64,000 nucleotides of DNA from Prevotella sp. (GCA_017471245.1 JAFUVB010000005.1:25730-89729); one strand, 5' to 3'. Counted from the first letter of the stretch, positions 8,612 to 22,784 are shown. The notes: generated by a model not told the origin, from the letters alone. Made by a program: numbers and translations.

Positions 8612-8842
8612 TGCGTTACTTGCTGCGTTACCTGCTGCGTATTTTCATTGAACATTTATCATTGAACATTGAGCATTGCATTATCAACGACTAATGGTCA
8701 ATGGTCAATTATCAATTGTCAATGTTCAATGCTCAACGGTCAATTGTCAATGGTCAATGCTCAATGGACAACGGTCAATGGTCAATGTTCAATGATAAAT
8801 GGTCAATGAAAATACGCAGCAGGTAACGCAGCGAGTAACGCA
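8612..8842. repeat. Long inverted repeat (about 61-bp arms) with heptad units inside
   Basis: The left arm 8612-8672 and right arm 8782-8842 are complementary at about 59 of 61 positions by eye. The outer half of each arm is a unique sequence made of GCGTTACTTGCT-like 14-bp phrases; the inner half is heptad repeat (ATTGA units on the left, TCAAT units on the right). About 110 bp of further TCAATNN units fill the loop. It sits between the convergent M13 and GH43 genes and could fold as a very long hairpin in either transcript. Confidence 0.85.
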
Positions 8843-8919
8843 GAAGATTACGCAGGGTGTTTTTTAATTAATTGATACTGAGTGACTTAAACGCAGTAAC
8901 ATATAAATGCTTTTTTCCC

Positions 8920-10602
8920 CTATGGTTGTTGAGCCGAAGCATAGAGCCCTATACACACGCCGATGAACCCTCCTGAGCGGCTGGTGCTCAGGTTCACTGC
9001 ATCCACTCCCGACGCGATGGTTTTCCATTCGCCGCCTTGGGAGAAGAAGAACGAATAGTAGCGGCCGTCTCCCTCAATCTTCAGCTTCACGGGCTTGTCG
9101 GGATTGACTGTTGCTGAGCCGATGAGCGTGCGCTGGCGCTCAGCACGAGTCAGCGTAACGGCAGGTTTGCCGCCGAGAATGGTCTTTCCGAACACAAAGT
9201 TGAATTCCTCATTCTGGAGCAATGCCAGTCCTGCCATGTCTTTTTCTGATTTGGGAGCAAAGCTCACTTCGGTTTCAGCAGTGAAGGTGGTGTGCTGCTG
9301 GCGGCAGAATACAGCCGACAGAGGTTCGCGCTGGCTAATGTCTGCCTTGCTGGGTGTAATGGTCAGCCCGTTGCTTCCCCAATGATAGCGTTCCATTTCC
9401 GGGTTGCGCAGGAATATCCATCTTGAATCCAGCTTGTCGCCGTCGAAGGTATCGGTATATGTGAAATTGCCTGTCAGCAGGTTCTTTCCTGGTTGCAGCC
9501 CGGTCTTGTCAACCACAGTGGGAACCACTTTCCCCTTCTCCAGAATCTCCGGCCATCCGTCTTTCCACGTGACAGGCAGCATATACGTGTCGCGCCCCGT
9601 GTTATAGAATGGTCCTTCGTAGGCGCGGCAGCCCAGGAACACAGCCCACCAACTGCCATCCTTTGCCTGCAGCAGGTCGGCATGTCCGGTGCTTGTCACG
9701 ATGTCAGGACGGTCGGCAGGAACACCCGTGCGCTGTGTCAATATCGGATTGTTGGGGCATTCCTCCCAAACGTCGGGGTTGGTGATGTCCGACTTCAGCG
9801 GTGCCCGGAAGATTACTTCCGAATGCCAGTCGCCAGTACCGCCCTCGGCGCACATCAGGTAGTAGTATTTCCCTATTCTGTAAAGATGGGGACCTTCAAT
9901 CCAGATGGGCCGGGCTTCCACATGTGTGCCGCCGCGCACAATCTGGCTCCATGCCTTGCCGCCGTCCTTGGGCTTGATGATGCTGTCGCCTTTGGTGTCG
10001 AAGCGCAGGATGCGGATGGCGCGCTGCCCCTCATAGTCGGCTCCGCCTTCCACAGGTCCGTTGTGAACGATATATGCCTTTCCGTCGTTGTCGAAGAACA
10101 GTGATGGGTCGATGCCGTCGATTTCAGGCAAGCGTATGGGATCGCTCCAGCCTTTGGTCGGGTCAGTGGTCTTCACAACGAAATTACCCATCCGGATGTT
10201 GGTGGTAATCATGTAGAACGTCTTGTTCTTAGGGTTGTACTTGATGTCGGGTGCGAAGATTCCTTCAGAAACGCGTTGCCCGTCCAAGGGAAGTTGCGAT
10301 CTGCGGTCGAGCACATGACCTGCCTGCTTCCAGTTTACGAGATCTTTGCTTTCAAAGAGTGGCACGCCGGGAAAGAAGGCAAACGAAGAGTTCACCAGAT
10401 AGTAAGTGTCGCCAACGCGGCAGAAAGAGGGATCGGGATAGAATCCTGCCAGGATGGGGTTGAGATACTGGCGAGCCGGATCGAAATCTTTTTGGAACCG
10501 CAGATCCTGTCCGCTGTATGTGAAATACTTGAAATTGGCATTCTGTGCCATAGCTGTTGTCATGCATCCAAACATCAGCAGGGCGAATTTTATTCTTTTC
10601 AT
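8920..10602 (-). CDS. GH43 beta-xylosidase / alpha-L-arabinofuranosidase with C-terminal beta-sandwich
   Basis: 560 residues from the ATG at 10602 (MKRIKFALLMFGCMTTAMAQ signal peptide); the open frame runs further upstream without coding features. GH43 residues are visible: base Asp in GFYPDPSFCRVGD, pKa-modulating Asp in IDGIDPSLFFD, and acid Glu in WIEGPHLYRIGK. The five-bladed propeller fills about residues 30-350. A C-terminal concanavalin-like domain (about 370-555) follows, as in beta-xylosidases of subfamilies 11/12. It probably removes xylose or arabinose from xylo-oligosaccharides in the periplasm. It lies 95 bases after the GH10-CE1 gene on the same strand. The exact subfamily is inferred. 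Confidence 0.85.
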   Translation of the reverse strand: MKRIKFALLMFGCMTTAMAQNANFKYFTYSGQDLRFQKDFDPARQYLNPILAGFYPDPSFCRVGDTYYLVNSSFAFFPGVPLFESKDLVNWKQAGHVLDRRSQLPLDGQRVSEGIFAPDIKYNPKNKTFYMITTNIRMGNFVVKTTDPTKGWSDPIRLPEIDGIDPSLFFDNDGKAYIVHNGPVEGGADYEGQRAIRILRFDTKGDSIIKPKDGGKAWSQIVRGGTHVEARPIWIEGPHLYRIGKYYYLMCAEGGTGDWHSEVIFRAPLKSDITNPDVWEECPNNPILTQRTGVPADRPDIVTSTGHADLLQAKDGSWWAVFLGCRAYEGPFYNTGRDTYMLPVTWKDGWPEILEKGKVVPTVVDKTGLQPGKNLLTGNFTYTDTFDGDKLDSRWIFLRNPEMERYHWGSNGLTITPSKADISQREPLSAVFCRQQHTTFTAETEVSFAPKSEKDMAGLALLQNEEFNFVFGKTILGGKPAVTLTRAERQRTLIGSATVNPDKPVKLKIEGDGRYYSFFFSQGGEWKTIASGVDAVNLSTSRSGGFIGVCIGLYASAQQP

Positions 10603-10697
10603 TTGTTTATATATGGATTTTGGGGTTATTGATATTGAGTCATGCTGATAACGCAAACGCTACAGATGACAGATGATTGCTCATGTGAATGAAACGA

Positions 10698-12887
<2,190 letters not shown>

Positions 12888-13021
12888 CTATTGATATTAT
12901 TTGTTCGTCTTAATGAATGGCAGTCATTATCGTTGAGCGCTTTGACTTTCGTTTTTATATAAGAAGGAAAAAACAGCAAGGGTGGGCGCTAAATATAATA
13001 ATGTGGAGAGAAGGTGATTCT

Positions 13022-15154
<2,133 letters not shown>

Positions 15155-15250
15155 TCATCCGACAATATAGATATGCAGTGTATCAGATTCTTTGCGCCTT
15201 GTATCTTTTTGCAGATTTCCAGAGAGTTGGTCGGCTTCTTTGTTGTGTTG

Positions 15251-18200
15251 TTATTCTCCTTTGGAATAGTCGAAGGCATCGATATCCACATAACCACCTG
15301 ATTTCTTCGTGGCATAGCAGAAGATTGCGAACTTGGTACCCATGAAGAAACGTTGCCAGTCGAAACGCATACGGTAGTCGGTAGTGCCGATCTTTGTCCA
15401 TTGTTCACCATCGAGGCTGTAGTAGAAATTAGCTGAATCGTGACCGCCGCGCTCTCTAAGCTGGAAGTCGGCATCGATCCGCAGCCAGATTTTGTTGTTT
15501 TTCAGACTGATAGATTCTATGGTATTCTCTTCAACTTTCATCACTTCTTTGTCGCGGTCGGAGAGTTCCACAGTCATTTCATTCATCTCAAGCATCACAC
15601 ACTTGCCCTTTTTCTTGATGACGAGAGCACCGGTGTCGCTGTTGAATGCAGCCAATCCGGCACAGTCGCCGTCTTTCATCTTCGTGATGTCCATGGCGAT
15701 AGCGCCGCTGCATGTCGGTCCTTCCATGCGTTGAGTCAGCGTGTTGGGAGCAAGATAGATGTTGGGAACGATGCGGTTGGTCTTTAGCCGCAGGTATCCG
15801 GGGCGCTGTGTGAGCGACCATGCTGCATCTATAGGATTGTGATTCCACTGCCAGTGCAGTCCCAGCTTCGTTTCCGTGAAATCATCACTTTTCACAATGC
15901 TTGTCGTTGGCTGTCCGCTGATAAGCGGACGTACGATGTCAGGCACTTTCCCATTCTCGTCGCCCAGCATCGGCCACCCATTTATCCAACGGCAAGGCAT
16001 TACCGTGAGCACGCGACCAACGCCGCCCCTGTCTTGGAAGATGATTCCATACCAGTCGCCTTCTGGCGTGTCAACGATGGTTCCTTGTGCTTCATAGGAA
16101 AAGCCGCCGAATTCACTCTCCAGAATCACTTGCTTTTCATAGGGACCATGTATGTCATCAGCCCTGTAGCACACCTCGCGACGATGCCTTCTAGGGGCAT
16201 AGGTATGAGATATCATCAGCAGATAGTACTTTCCGTTATGCTTGATCATGCGACTTCCCTCCAAAAGACCTTGCTCATCGGGCTCGCGTTGGAAAATATG
16301 CTGGTGGGTTCCTTCGATGACATCAGAGAGATCGGGCTTCAGCTCCATCATCTCGCCTGTACCATAGATGACATACACTCTGCCGTCATCATCGAAGAAA
16401 AGTGAGCAGTCGTGGAAATGCCGCATCCTTGACACGATGTTCCATGGTCCTTCAGCCTTCTCCGCAGAGAAGATATAGGTATCTCCCATGGCGCCGCGCT
16501 CGTTTGGAGCCAGCAGGGCGTAGAACTTCCCGTTGTGATATTTCAGGGATGTAGCCCATTGTCCTCTGCCATAGGCTGTGCCTTGAAGCAAGTCATACTT
16601 TGGGGAGTCTGTCAGCCGGTCGAAGATATAGCCCACCGTTTCCCAGTTTTTCAGGTCTTTCGATCGCATGATAGGGGCTCCAGGCATGAGGTGCATGGTG
16701 GTAGACACCATGTAGAACGTGTCGCCTACGCGGATAACATCAGGGTCGGGAACGTCTGACCATAACATGGGATTCTGTATTTTCTCCATTTTCAGAGTCT
16801 CATAGTCTCCTAATGGTACCGGGTCTGCAGTGTATTTAGTTTGGGAAAGTGGCATGTTCACTTGCTGCAGTCCGCGCATTTCCCACCAGTCGAAGTTGAA
16901 GAGCTTCGGTCCCTTGCGACCTGTAAACACGAAACATAGGTCGTGGTGGCCACGGACGATGGAAGTGAGATCGGTGGTCAGTGTGCACCACTGTTCCCAG
17001 CCGCCTGTGCCAGGTACTTCAAGGCGACCCAGAAGCTGCCCTCCTAAGCTGTCAATGCGAATCTCTATGGCACCACCGCGCAAACCACTGGCTACGCGAG
17101 CCGTAAACATGCGTGGAGTTTTATCGCCGAAGTCTACATTTTGCAGCTTGATATAGTCACCGTTGTGGATGCTGGTAACGTATACGCCCACGGAATCATT
17201 CTGTTCCGTCTTCACGCCATGGCTGAATGCCATGGTCTCAGCCTCCACACGGCGATATGGGTCGAAATTGCCAACAGGTTTGACTCCTTCATCAGTCGGC
17301 ATTATCTTTGGAAACCTACCGTCAGCATTATATTTGAACTCCTCTACCGCGACGCTGCGACCGAAGCCACCCCCATTTGGCAGTTTTCCAGTGTGGTAGA
17401 AGAAATAGTTGTGACCTTTAAATTCAGCTACCCCGCAATGGTTGGTAAATGAATTGGTATCGCAGAGCGGCATGATTTCGCCTGCGTATGTCCAAGGTCC
17501 TGTGGGATGAGGGGCAGTAGAGTATGAAATATGCTCTGGCACACCGCCTGCTGCGTAGAGCAGATAATACTTTGAATCGGGAGATGAGGGGCGAGAGGTG
17601 ACGGGAGCTTTCATAAGCCACGGACCTTCCACATAAGAGTCTTTATATTGTTTGCCTTTTTCGCGTTTGCTCATGGCGGGTGAGCCGAATGCCTCCTCTG
17701 TCATGGGCAGCATTCCCACTGTTCCCTCGTATGATATCATGTCACGGTTCAGTTTCAAATAGTATACTTGTGGATTTCCCCACATGAGCCATGTTTGTCC
17801 GTCATCATCAATCATCACGGTAGGATCGATGTGGTCCCACTTCCCATCCTCATAAAGCGGTTTGCCGATAGCATCGCGGAACGGGCCGGTAGGCTTGTCG
17901 CTGACTGCCACACCGATAGCCATGCCGCCCGACAGTTGCGAATGCGCGCATATATACCAAAAGAACTTTCCGTCGCGCTCTATACATTGAGATGCCCATG
18001 CACGGTCGTCTGCCCATGAGAATGACTCCAAGGCAAGCGGCGAACCATGATCAGTCCAGTTCACCATGTCATCAGTGGAGTAGACGCGCCACTCCTGCAT
18101 CCAGAAAAAATCTGCCCCGTCTTCATCATGGCCGGTATAAACGTACATGCGATCGCCTACGACAAGTGGTGCCGGGTCAGAGGTAAACCATGACTGAACA

Positions 18201-18268
18201 AACGGGTTTTGTGCATAAACTGCTAAAGCAACAAGGCTCTGAATCGTAAAAAGGATTGTTCTTTTCAT
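15251..18268 (-). CDS. GH43 - CBM6 - GH43 double arabinoxylan-debranching enzyme, C-terminal tail apparently frameshifted off
   Basis: 1005 residues from the ATG at 18268 (signal peptide MKRTILFTIQSLVALAVYAQ); earlier in-frame Mets lie in the leader. First GH43 (about 20-340): Asp in FTSDPAPLVVGD, Asp in DHIDPTVMIDDDG, acid Glu in YVEGPWLM. A CBM6-like domain (about 345-480) follows. Second GH43 (about 505-800): Asp in DVPDPDVIRVGD, Asp in FHDCSLFFDDDG, Glu in LLEGSRMIK, then a concanavalin-like domain to the end. It should remove arabinose and xylose from substituted xylan. After the TAA at 15251-15253 the +1 frame stays open and coding-like to 15076, with [16 protein letters not shown] near its end. 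That resembles the secretion-type tail of the protein at 3482-4609, so a tail of about 55 residues seems to have been lost. Confidence 0.87.
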   Translation of the reverse strand: MKRTILFTIQSLVALAVYAQNPFVQSWFTSDPAPLVVGDRMYVYTGHDEDGADFFWMQEWRVYSTDDMVNWTDHGSPLALESFSWADDRAWASQCIERDGKFFWYICAHSQLSGGMAIGVAVSDKPTGPFRDAIGKPLYEDGKWDHIDPTVMIDDDGQTWLMWGNPQVYYLKLNRDMISYEGTVGMLPMTEEAFGSPAMSKREKGKQYKDSYVEGPWLMKAPVTSRPSSPDSKYYLLYAAGGVPEHISYSTAPHPTGPWTYAGEIMPLCDTNSFTNHCGVAEFKGHNYFFYHTGKLPNGGGFGRSVAVEEFKYNADGRFPKIMPTDEGVKPVGNFDPYRRVEAETMAFSHGVKTEQNDSVGVYVTSIHNGDYIKLQNVDFGDKTPRMFTARVASGLRGGAIEIRIDSLGGQLLGRLEVPGTGGWEQWCTLTTDLTSIVRGHHDLCFVFTGRKGPKLFNFDWWEMRGLQQVNMPLSQTKYTADPVPLGDYETLKMEKIQNPMLWSDVPDPDVIRVGDTFYMVSTTMHLMPGAPIMRSKDLKNWETVGYIFDRLTDSPKYDLLQGTAYGRGQWATSLKYHNGKFYALLAPNERGAMGDTYIFSAEKAEGPWNIVSRMRHFHDCSLFFDDDGRVYVIYGTGEMMELKPDLSDVIEGTHQHIFQREPDEQGLLEGSRMIKHNGKYYLLMISHTYAPRRHRREVCYRADDIHGPYEKQVILESEFGGFSYEAQGTIVDTPEGDWYGIIFQDRGGVGRVLTVMPCRWINGWPMLGDENGKVPDIVRPLISGQPTTSIVKSDDFTETKLGLHWQWNHNPIDAAWSLTQRPGYLRLKTNRIVPNIYLAPNTLTQRMEGPTCSGAIAMDITKMKDGDCAGLAAFNSDTGALVIKKKGKCVMLEMNEMTVELSDRDKEVMKVEENTIESISLKNNKIWLRIDADFQLRERGGHDSANFYYSLDGEQWTKIGTTDYRMRFDWQRFFMGTKFAIFCYATKKSGGYVDIDAFDYSKGE

Positions 18269-18324
18269 ATTGATTCCAAATAAACTGATATTATTCATGA
18301 CTTTCGAATCTTTATATTTTGCAG

Positions 18325-18332
18325 CAAAGTTA
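18325..18332 (-). promoter_or_regulatory. -7 promoter box TAACTTTG for the GH43-CBM6-GH43 gene
   Basis: A TAnnTTTG match on the minus strand, 56 bases before the ATG at 18268. Together with the plus-strand box at 18441 it forms a divergent promoter region between two GH43 loci. Confidence 0.6.
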
Positions 18333-18440
18333 CGACAAAAATCAGAGAATAACACTTCGACGATGTATCATATTCTTTTTGTGATGTATCTTTTCCTGTA
18401 TCTTTACATTACCTCGCTTGGCATACTGGGGATTTATTGT

Positions 18441-18448
18441 TATATTTG
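18441..18448 (+). promoter_or_regulatory. -7 promoter box TATATTTG for the GH43 pair
   Basis: A TAnnTTTG match on the plus strand with TTG at 18418-18420 as the -33 element (20-base spacing). It supports the ATG at 18484 or 18487 rather than the GTG at 18463. Confidence 0.65.
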
Positions 18449-18483
18449 CGAAAAACTAAGTAGTGAAATGTGAAAAGATAAAG

Positions 18484-20511
18484 ATGATGAAGACGAAAAA
18501 CTCTTTGTTGATTCTCGCGGGGTTGCCTCTTGTGTTGTGGGCACAGAATCCCGTTATCCGCGACCAGTTCGCAGCCGATCCCACCGCGCGCGTATTTAAT
18601 AATAAGGTATATGTATATCCCTCTCACGACATTGTTGCTCCCGAAGGACAGCGGCAAGACTGGTTCTGCATGGCTGATTATCATGTGTTTTCCTCTAAGG
18701 ATCTCATCAACTGGACCGACCATGGCGTGATTCTCTCGCAGGAAACCGTGCCTTGGGGGAAGTCCGACGGCTATTCCATGTGGGCACCCGACTGCGTTTT
18801 CAAGAATGGGAAGTATTATTTCTATTTCCCCAACGCTCCGAAGAACGGTCGAGGCTTTGCCATTGGCGTGGCAACAGCCGATAGCCCCGAAGGACCATTC
18901 ACCTGCGAGCAGGAACCTGTCAAGGGTGTTTCAGGCATCGATCCGTGTGTGCTGCTTGATGACGATGGCCAAGCCTACATCTATTGGAGTGGCATGGGCA
19001 TTCGCGGTGCCAGGCTGAAGGACAACATGAAAGAGCTGGACGGCGAACTGCAGGAAGTGAAGTTTCCCAGACGGGAGGGCATGCCAGAGATGCCTCCAAT
19101 GAAGGTGGGCGGACAGGAGATGAAAGGTCTGCCAGATGGATTTAAGGAAGGTCCCTTCGCCTTCAAGCGCAACGGATGGTATTATCTCACTTTCCCTTGG
19201 GTGAGGGTTGAGAATGGAACGGAGACACTGGCCTATGCCATGTCGAAGTCACCCCTCGGACCGTGGGACTTTAAGGGTATCATAATGGCAGAACATGCCA
19301 ACGGTTGCTGGACTAACCATCATAGCATCATGGAGTATCGTGGTCAGTGGTATATTTTCTATCACCATAATGCCTATTCCCCATGGATGGACAAGAGGCG
19401 TTCTGCATGTATTGAGAGAATGAGCTTTAATGCCGACGGCACGATATGCGAGGTGAAACCGACACTTCGTGGCGTTGGAATCAACAAGGCAACAGATAAG
19501 ATACAGATAGATCGCTACAGTGGTGCTTCCGCCAATGTGGAGATTGAATATCTCGATACGCTCAACCGTTTCCGTGGCTGGCAGGTGATACTCCCGCAGA
19601 AAGGCTCCTGGGTGCGCTATAATGATGTGGATTTCTGTTGTATTACCGATGGCTATGCCGTGGTATGTGCCAAGGCAAACAGCAACACCCGGTTTTGTCT
19701 CCGTGAGAAAACCGCTAACGGCAAGGTGATTGCCCGGTTCGCAGTGACCGTCAAAAGTGAAATGGGACCGTTCCGCCGTGATATGAGCGGGCAGTGGCTG
19801 ACACTGACGGCACCATTGGAATACACTCCAAAGGGCATTGCCGATCTTGTGCTTACCTGCGAGGGTGATGGTGTTGATGTGGATTGGGTTTTGTTTAAGA
19901 ACCGACCTCACTATTTCTCCTCAGTTTCCACCCCGAAGGCACAGCCAGATGAGAATGGATTCATTCGCCGTTGGATGTTGCTTGAGCCAATCAGCAAGCC
20001 CAACCGCTCGAATAATGTGTTTACAGAAACCTATTTGCGAGAGCATTTCTACATGGACTATTTCAAGGGGCAACAGACCATCTTGCCTAAAGAGGGGCAG
20101 AAAACCCGAGTGGGCAAGCAGACACTTGCCTGGCATGCCCTCGACAGCGAGAACTACAACGTGAAACTCTTCCGTTTTGCCGAGAAATGGGGACAGCAGA
20201 CCTACGGTTCTCTGTTCTGGGCAGTGACTGTTATCGACTGTCCTGAAGAAATCCGCAATGTGCGATTGGCTGCCGGTTCCAACGGAGCGTCGGCATGGTG
20301 GCTCAATGGCGAGGAAGTTCTCATGCTTTCCGGCGACCGTCGCATGGTGGTTGATGATGGTATGTCACCCCGTGTAACCCTGAAGAAGGGGCGCAACATA
20401 CTGCGCTGTTCGGTAATCAACGGCCCTGGGCTAAGCGATTTCTGCGTCCGCTTCCTCGATGAGGACCAGAAACCCGTTACTGCTTTCAGTGTGATTAGTG
20501 ATGTGAGATAA
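18484..20511 (+). CDS. GH43 family glycosidase with CBM6-like and C-terminal beta-sandwich domains
   Basis: 675 residues from 18484 (MMKTKNSLLILAGLPLVLWAQ signal peptide; 18487 is an equal choice). GH43 residues: Asp in FAADPTARVFNNK, Asp in VSGIDPCVLLDDDG, Glu in FKEGPFAFKRNGWYYLTF. A CBM6-like domain (about 345-480) follows, with a WVRYNDVDF strand. The last 180 residues form an additional beta-rich domain whose end (ASAWWLNGEEVL) resembles the galactose-binding folds of other glycosidases. Probably an arabinofuranosidase or xylosidase acting on arabinoxylan side chains; specificity is not readable. It is followed after 20 bases by a second GH43 gene, forming a two-gene operon. Confidence 0.83.
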   Translation: MMKTKNSLLILAGLPLVLWAQNPVIRDQFAADPTARVFNNKVYVYPSHDIVAPEGQRQDWFCMADYHVFSSKDLINWTDHGVILSQETVPWGKSDGYSMWAPDCVFKNGKYYFYFPNAPKNGRGFAIGVATADSPEGPFTCEQEPVKGVSGIDPCVLLDDDGQAYIYWSGMGIRGARLKDNMKELDGELQEVKFPRREGMPEMPPMKVGGQEMKGLPDGFKEGPFAFKRNGWYYLTFPWVRVENGTETLAYAMSKSPLGPWDFKGIIMAEHANGCWTNHHSIMEYRGQWYIFYHHNAYSPWMDKRRSACIERMSFNADGTICEVKPTLRGVGINKATDKIQIDRYSGASANVEIEYLDTLNRFRGWQVILPQKGSWVRYNDVDFCCITDGYAVVCAKANSNTRFCLREKTANGKVIARFAVTVKSEMGPFRRDMSGQWLTLTAPLEYTPKGIADLVLTCEGDGVDVDWVLFKNRPHYFSSVSTPKAQPDENGFIRRWMLLEPISKPNRSNNVFTETYLREHFYMDYFKGQQTILPKEGQKTRVGKQTLAWHALDSENYNVKLFRFAEKWGQQTYGSLFWAVTVIDCPEEIRNVRLAAGSNGASAWWLNGEEVLMLSGDRRMVVDDGMSPRVTLKKGRNILRCSVINGPGLSDFCVRFLDEDQKPVTAFSVISDVR

Positions 20512-20531
20512 GTATAAACAAGAAAAACAAT

Positions 20532-22022
20532 ATGAAAATGAAAAAGAATCAACATATCGATATAGTTAATACGGTGAAAGCGGTGGTGTTTCTTATCACT
20601 TGCCATTTGTCGCTTGCAACTACCCATGCACAGGTGGGACAGCCCTACATCCACGACCCCTCAACCATAGCTGAGTGTGAAGGGAAATACTACACCTTTG
20701 GAACGGGTGGGGGAGGACTCATCTCTGAGGATGGCTGGAGCTGGCACAGTGGAGCTGAGCGGCCGGGCGGGGGAGCAGCCCCCGATGTCTTGAAGATTGG
20801 CGACAGATACCTTGTTATCTATGGTGCCACGGGCGGTGGGCTCGGCGGCGGACATAATGGTCGCATTCTCACCATGTGGAACAAGACTCTTGACCCCAAG
20901 TCGCCCATCTTCAAATACTCCGATCCGATAGAAGTGTGCTATTCCGATGGTATGGAAGATCAGGACGCCATCGATCCGGGCATGCTTCTCGACCCCGTCA
21001 CCGGACGGCTGTGGGTGAGCTATGGAACCTATTTCGGCACGATCAGGCTCATCGAACTCGACCCCAAGACCGGAGAAAGGATGAAAGGCAATCAGGAACT
21101 GGATATTGCCATCGACTGCGAAGCCACCGATCTCATCTACCGAGATGGCTGGTATTATCTGCTTGGCACTCACGGCACATGCTGCGATGGCGTGAACTCC
21201 ACCTATAATATTGTGGTGGGACGGTCGAGAAAGGTGACGGGACCTTATCTCGACAACGTAGGCCGCGATATGTACCATGGTGGAGGTAAAATGGTAATTG
21301 CTGCCGGTGACCGTGTCTGCGGACCTGGTCATTTTGGAAGAACGGTTATTGATGAAGGCGTGGAAATCATGTCGTGCCACTATGAGGCCGACTTCGATCA
21401 GGGTGGGCGCAGCGTGCTTGGCATTCGTCCGCTTCTTTGGAAGAACGGGTGGCCTGTGGCTGGCGACCGTTTCCGTGGCGGAACCTTTGAGATTGAGTCG
21501 GAGCGCCGCGGCTATGCCCTTGAGCTGGCAGTGGATTTCGTAAGGATACAACAAGAGCGTCAGGCATTCTGGCACATTGATCCCAAGGAGCCCGTGGTGC
21601 CCGTTGCCAACCAAAAGCTGGAGGAGGTGATGGGCGGATGGCCTGAAGGCGATATCCCCGCGCGCATAGGCGACTATATGTTCCGTCCCCACCAGCGCTG
21701 GACTGTTACGCCAGTTCCCGAGAAGGGCGGCTATTTGGGTGGCCCTTACTTCAGCATCACCATCGAGGGAACCCACCGTGCGCTTGCCGCTACTGCCAAC
21801 AAAGAGGTTACAACGGTGCCTGCCTATACTGGCGACGACTCACAGCTGTGGCGCATTGAGCAGCTCACCGATGGAACGTTCCGCCTGATGCCCAAGGCAA
21901 TCCCCGGAACAGATGGATTGAACACGCATCTCTGCCTCTATTCGGCAGGCGACAGAACACCCACGCTCGCTGAATATGATTTCAACAGCGATAATTCCAA
22001 ATGGAATTTCCGCAATCATTGA
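20532..22022 (+). CDS. GH43 family glycosidase, arabinanase-like
   Basis: 496 residues with an N-terminal signal-type segment (VVFLITCHLSLATTHAQ). Catalytic residues fit GH43: base Asp in YIHDPSTIAE, Asp in DAIDPGMLLDP, acid Glu in IDCEATDLIY. The GTCCDG-NSTY and CGPGHFG blocks resemble endo-arabinanase-like GH43 members. The C-terminal 130 residues (RWTVTPVPEKGG, ALAATANKEV, DDSQLWRIEQ) look like a lectin or ricin-type trefoil. It may act on arabinose-containing polymers accompanying xylan. It is the second gene of the operon that starts at 18484. Convergent with xyn10C across an 890-bp repeat-rich gap. Confidence 0.82.
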   Translation: MKMKKNQHIDIVNTVKAVVFLITCHLSLATTHAQVGQPYIHDPSTIAECEGKYYTFGTGGGGLISEDGWSWHSGAERPGGGAAPDVLKIGDRYLVIYGATGGGLGGGHNGRILTMWNKTLDPKSPIFKYSDPIEVCYSDGMEDQDAIDPGMLLDPVTGRLWVSYGTYFGTIRLIELDPKTGERMKGNQELDIAIDCEATDLIYRDGWYYLLGTHGTCCDGVNSTYNIVVGRSRKVTGPYLDNVGRDMYHGGGKMVIAAGDRVCGPGHFGRTVIDEGVEIMSCHYEADFDQGGRSVLGIRPLLWKNGWPVAGDRFRGGTFEIESERRGYALELAVDFVRIQQERQAFWHIDPKEPVVPVANQKLEEVMGGWPEGDIPARIGDYMFRPHQRWTVTPVPEKGGYLGGPYFSITIEGTHRALAATANKEVTTVPAYTGDDSQLWRIEQLTDGTFRLMPKAIPGTDGLNTHLCLYSAGDRTPTLAEYDFNSDNSKWNFRNH

Positions 22023-22096
22023 TTCACTTTTCATCGTCATCAGCAATGCCTCCCAGCGATAAAAAAGCAATTTACCCGCACCCAAGCATAACATTC

Positions 22097-22440
22097 TGAC
22101 TATCAACGTGTTTATGAGAAAATAACCCGCACCCGATCCCGCACCCGATCCCACACCCGAGTCATTGACCATTGTGCATTTACCATTGACCGTTATCCAT
22201 TGAACATTGAGCATTGACCATTGAACATAAGCATTGACCATTGAACATTGAGCATTGAGCATTGTCCGTTGACCATTGAGCATTGACCGTTAACCATTGA
22301 CCATAGAGTATTGAACATTGCTTTGCTCAATGTTCAATGTTCAATGGTAAATGTTCAATGGTAAATGTTCAATGACTCAGGTGTGGGATCGGGTGTGGGA
22401 TCGGGTGCGGGTTATTTTCACATAAACACATTGATTGTCA
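22097..22440. repeat. Long inverted repeat with heptad arrays in the stem
   Basis: The outer arms 22097-22170 and about 22366-22440 match with only a few mismatches; both contain CCCGCACCCGATCCC-like 14-bp phrases and a GTGTTTATG block. Inside the left arm, roughly 22 degenerate ATTGA units run to about 22320; the right arm has about seven TCAATGN units from 22326. The centre (CATTGCTTTGCTCAATG) is itself palindromic. The organisation, unique outer arms with heptads inside, is the same as at 8612-8842, but the arm sequences differ. Confidence 0.85.
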
Positions 22441-22538
22441 GTGTGTTATGCGTAGGTGTGGGATGTTTCGTTTTTTAGCCTTGGGAGAGATGTAGCTGTT
22501 GATCATTTATCACTTTCTAATATCTTCGCGAACAAATG

Positions 22539-22627
22539 CCAATGGTCAATGGTCAATCCTCAATATTCAATGGTCAACGTTCAATGTTCAATGGTCAATG
22601 TTCAATGTTCAATGTTCAACGGTCACC
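22539..22627 (-). repeat. Heptad array, reverse orientation
   Basis: About twelve 7-bp units of the TCAATGN type (reverse complement of NCATTGA), e.g. TCAATGG, TCAATGT, TCAACGT. It is followed after three bases by a 22-bp array. Confidence 0.85.
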
Positions 22628-22630
22628 GTT

Positions 22631-22718
22631 TCAAAAGCTATGTTTTCAGAGATCAATATCATAGTTTTTGTTCGTCAAAACCATAGATTTTGAGGTGTGA
22701 AACCATAGTTTTTTTCAT
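22631..22718 (+). repeat. 22-bp periodic array, 4 units
   Basis: The units start at 22631, 22653, 22675 and 22697. The shared core reads CAAAACCATAGNTTTTG. The period is exactly 22 bp although the spacer bases vary. Same family as the arrays at 8391, 40531 and 50733. Confidence 0.75.
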
Positions 22719-22784
22719 CACAGCATAGGCAGAACCCTTGTCGGTGGCAATGGTGGCATGGTGGAAAGTATGAGATTGAAGAGC

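Noticed and set aside
20661-21776. 371-codon antisense open frame opposite the second GH43 gene
   Set aside because: Same reason: a mirror of a well-supported coding sequence.
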